Source: Paenibacillus sp. PastM-3 (GTDB lineage: Bacteria; Bacillota; Bacilli; Paenibacillales; Paenibacillaceae). Taken from it: 64,000 nt of DNA. The stretch is taken from positions 62,001 to 126,000 of the forward strand of contig NZ_JARXXP010000009.1 in the NCBI RefSeq assembly GCF_029893965.1, read 5' to 3'. Below are positions 63,275 through 64,000 of the stretch, piece by piece. The notes beneath the pieces were generated by a model that worked only from the letters and a program-made list of their open reading frames with translations, was not told the origin of the DNA and searched no databases. Position numbers and translations under genes: made by a program. Numbering within the stretch: position 1 is the first letter of the stretch; each line of letters begins with the position of its first letter.

Positions 63275-64000
63275 ATGTATGATTTTGAACGCAAAATAGA
63301 CCGCCGCAATACCCGATCCTATAAATGGGACCAGAGTGAAAAGCTGTTTGGCAACAGCAATATTCTGCCGCTGTGGGTAGCGGATATGGATTTTGAGAGT
63401 CCGCCTGCGGTAAAGGAAGCGATATTGCGCAGGGTGGAGTCCGGCATTTACGGCTACAGTGTAACCGGCGAATCCTACAAGCAGGCCATTGTGAGCTGGT
63501 ACAGCCGGCGTCATGACTGGAAGATTCAGCCGGAGTGGATTACTGATTCACCGGGGATTGTAACCTCGCTCAGCCTTTCGGTCGAGCTGCTTACCAAACC
63601 CGGGGATGAGGTGATTCTGCAATCGCCTGTCTATTATCCTTTTTACGATGTCATTAATATGAATGACCGGACAGTAGCCAAGAATCCGCTGATTCTGAAT
63701 AACGGGCGTTATGAAATGGATTATGCGCATCTCGAAGAGGTGATGAAGGGCGGCGCCAAGCTGCTGCTGCTCTGCAACCCGCATAATCCGGGCGGTACGG
63801 TCTGGAAGCGTGAAGAGCTGCTGCGTCTGGGCGAGCTGTGCCTGCGTTACGGGGTAACGGTCATTTCCGATGAAATTCATTGCGATATGATCATGCCCGG
63901 ACATAAGCATATTCCGTTCGCGTCCTTGTCGGAGGAGCTTGCTGACATTACGGTTACCACGCTGGCAGCAACCAAAACCTTCAACCTGCCGGGCCTGCAG
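63275..64000 (+). CDS. patB: PatB/MalY-type PLP-dependent C-S lyase/aminotransferase, cut by window edge
   Basis: 242 codons are present. The N terminus MYDFERKIDRRNTRSYKWDQ, then LPLWVADMDFESPPAVKEAI, IYGYSVTGESYKQAIVSW, SPGIVTSLSLSVELLTKPGDEV, CNPHNPGGTVWKREEL, VISDEIHCDM and the PLP-lysine motif AATKTFNLPGLQ (Lys at about 234) match class I/II aminotransferases of the MalY/PatB group. Such enzymes cleave cystathionine and related C-S bonds, and some have aminotransferase or regulatory roles. The last third, including the C-terminal domain, is outside the window. ATG 63275 follows AGGGGATTGAAGGA. It starts 66 bp after the receiver gene and has its own promoter. Confidence 0.9.
   Translation, partial: MYDFERKIDRRNTRSYKWDQSEKLFGNSNILPLWVADMDFESPPAVKEAILRRVESGIYGYSVTGESYKQAIVSWYSRRHDWKIQPEWITDSPGIVTSLSLSVELLTKPGDEVILQSPVYYPFYDVINMNDRTVAKNPLILNNGRYEMDYAHLEEVMKGGAKLLLLCNPHNPGGTVWKREELLRLGELCLRYGVTVISDEIHCDMIMPGHKHIPFASLSEELADITVTTLAATKTFNLPGLQ

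Overview
The window reads like a chromosome segment of a Gram-positive, cell-wall-rich Firmicute, most likely Paenibacillus. The reasons are three proteins ending in SLH domains, strong purine-rich Shine-Dalgarno sites, TTG and GTG starts, the dgk-dck kinase pair, an AprX-type subtilisin, a Btr-type AraC regulator with Fur-box FecCD permeases, and the carboxynorspermidine route to polyamines. No rRNA, tRNA, CRISPR array, insertion sequence or prophage was seen. The genus is an inference; no database was searched.

Layout. 1-4.5 kb is a patchy stretch of small redox enzymes (edge-cut aldo/keto reductase, nitroreductase, zinc alcohol dehydrogenase, GlcG-like protein, an SDR with altered active-site residues) mixed with wreckage of a DJ-1/PfpI gene and a MATE transporter. 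4.5-14.7 kb holds a TVP38-type membrane protein, a leaderless subtilisin, two unrecognised proteins, an FAD oxidoreductase, a UbiD-type decarboxylase, two GNAT acetyltransferases and a WYL regulator. 14.9-16.5 kb is a ruined PAS sensor kinase that ends exactly at 51-bp tandem hairpin repeats. 16.5-26.3 kb has a GT4 glycosyltransferase, a 1360-aa SLH protein with a choice-of-anchor I domain, a VOC protein, a chemotaxis receptor, an epimerase-like protein and an ECF-like sigma factor. 26.4-27.3 kb pairs a second-type ClpP with a 68-aa Sm-like protein. 27.3-31.2 kb is a Fur-controlled siderophore uptake locus (regulator plus two permeases, no ATPase or binding protein). 31.7-34.1 kb is the two-gene carboxynorspermidine operon. 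34.1-34.6 kb is dense in short repeats. 34.6-37.6 kb has an RCC1-like/stalk-domain secreted protein and dgk-dck.

The dominant feature is 38.0-62.7 kb: three consecutive same-strand giant exported proteins of about 1869, 2762 and 3315 residues, followed 22 bp later by a secreted trypsin-like protease, with a strong terminator after it. Spacing (28, 80 and 22 bp) and the absence of a strong internal terminator suggest one transcript of about 24.8 kb. Its 5' leader holds a long inverted repeat and a possible 8-codon upstream reading frame. The first protein has Ig-like repeats and a proline/alanine-rich stalk but no SLH; the second has acidic and beta-rich regions, a triplicated 94-residue repeat and SLH; the third has three rounds of a shared module plus about sixty GLUG-type repeats, four chitobiase-C-like repeats and SLH. 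I infer a cell-surface assembly, matured or quality-controlled by the protease. The right edge has a stand-alone receiver domain and the first two thirds of a PatB/MalY C-S lyase.
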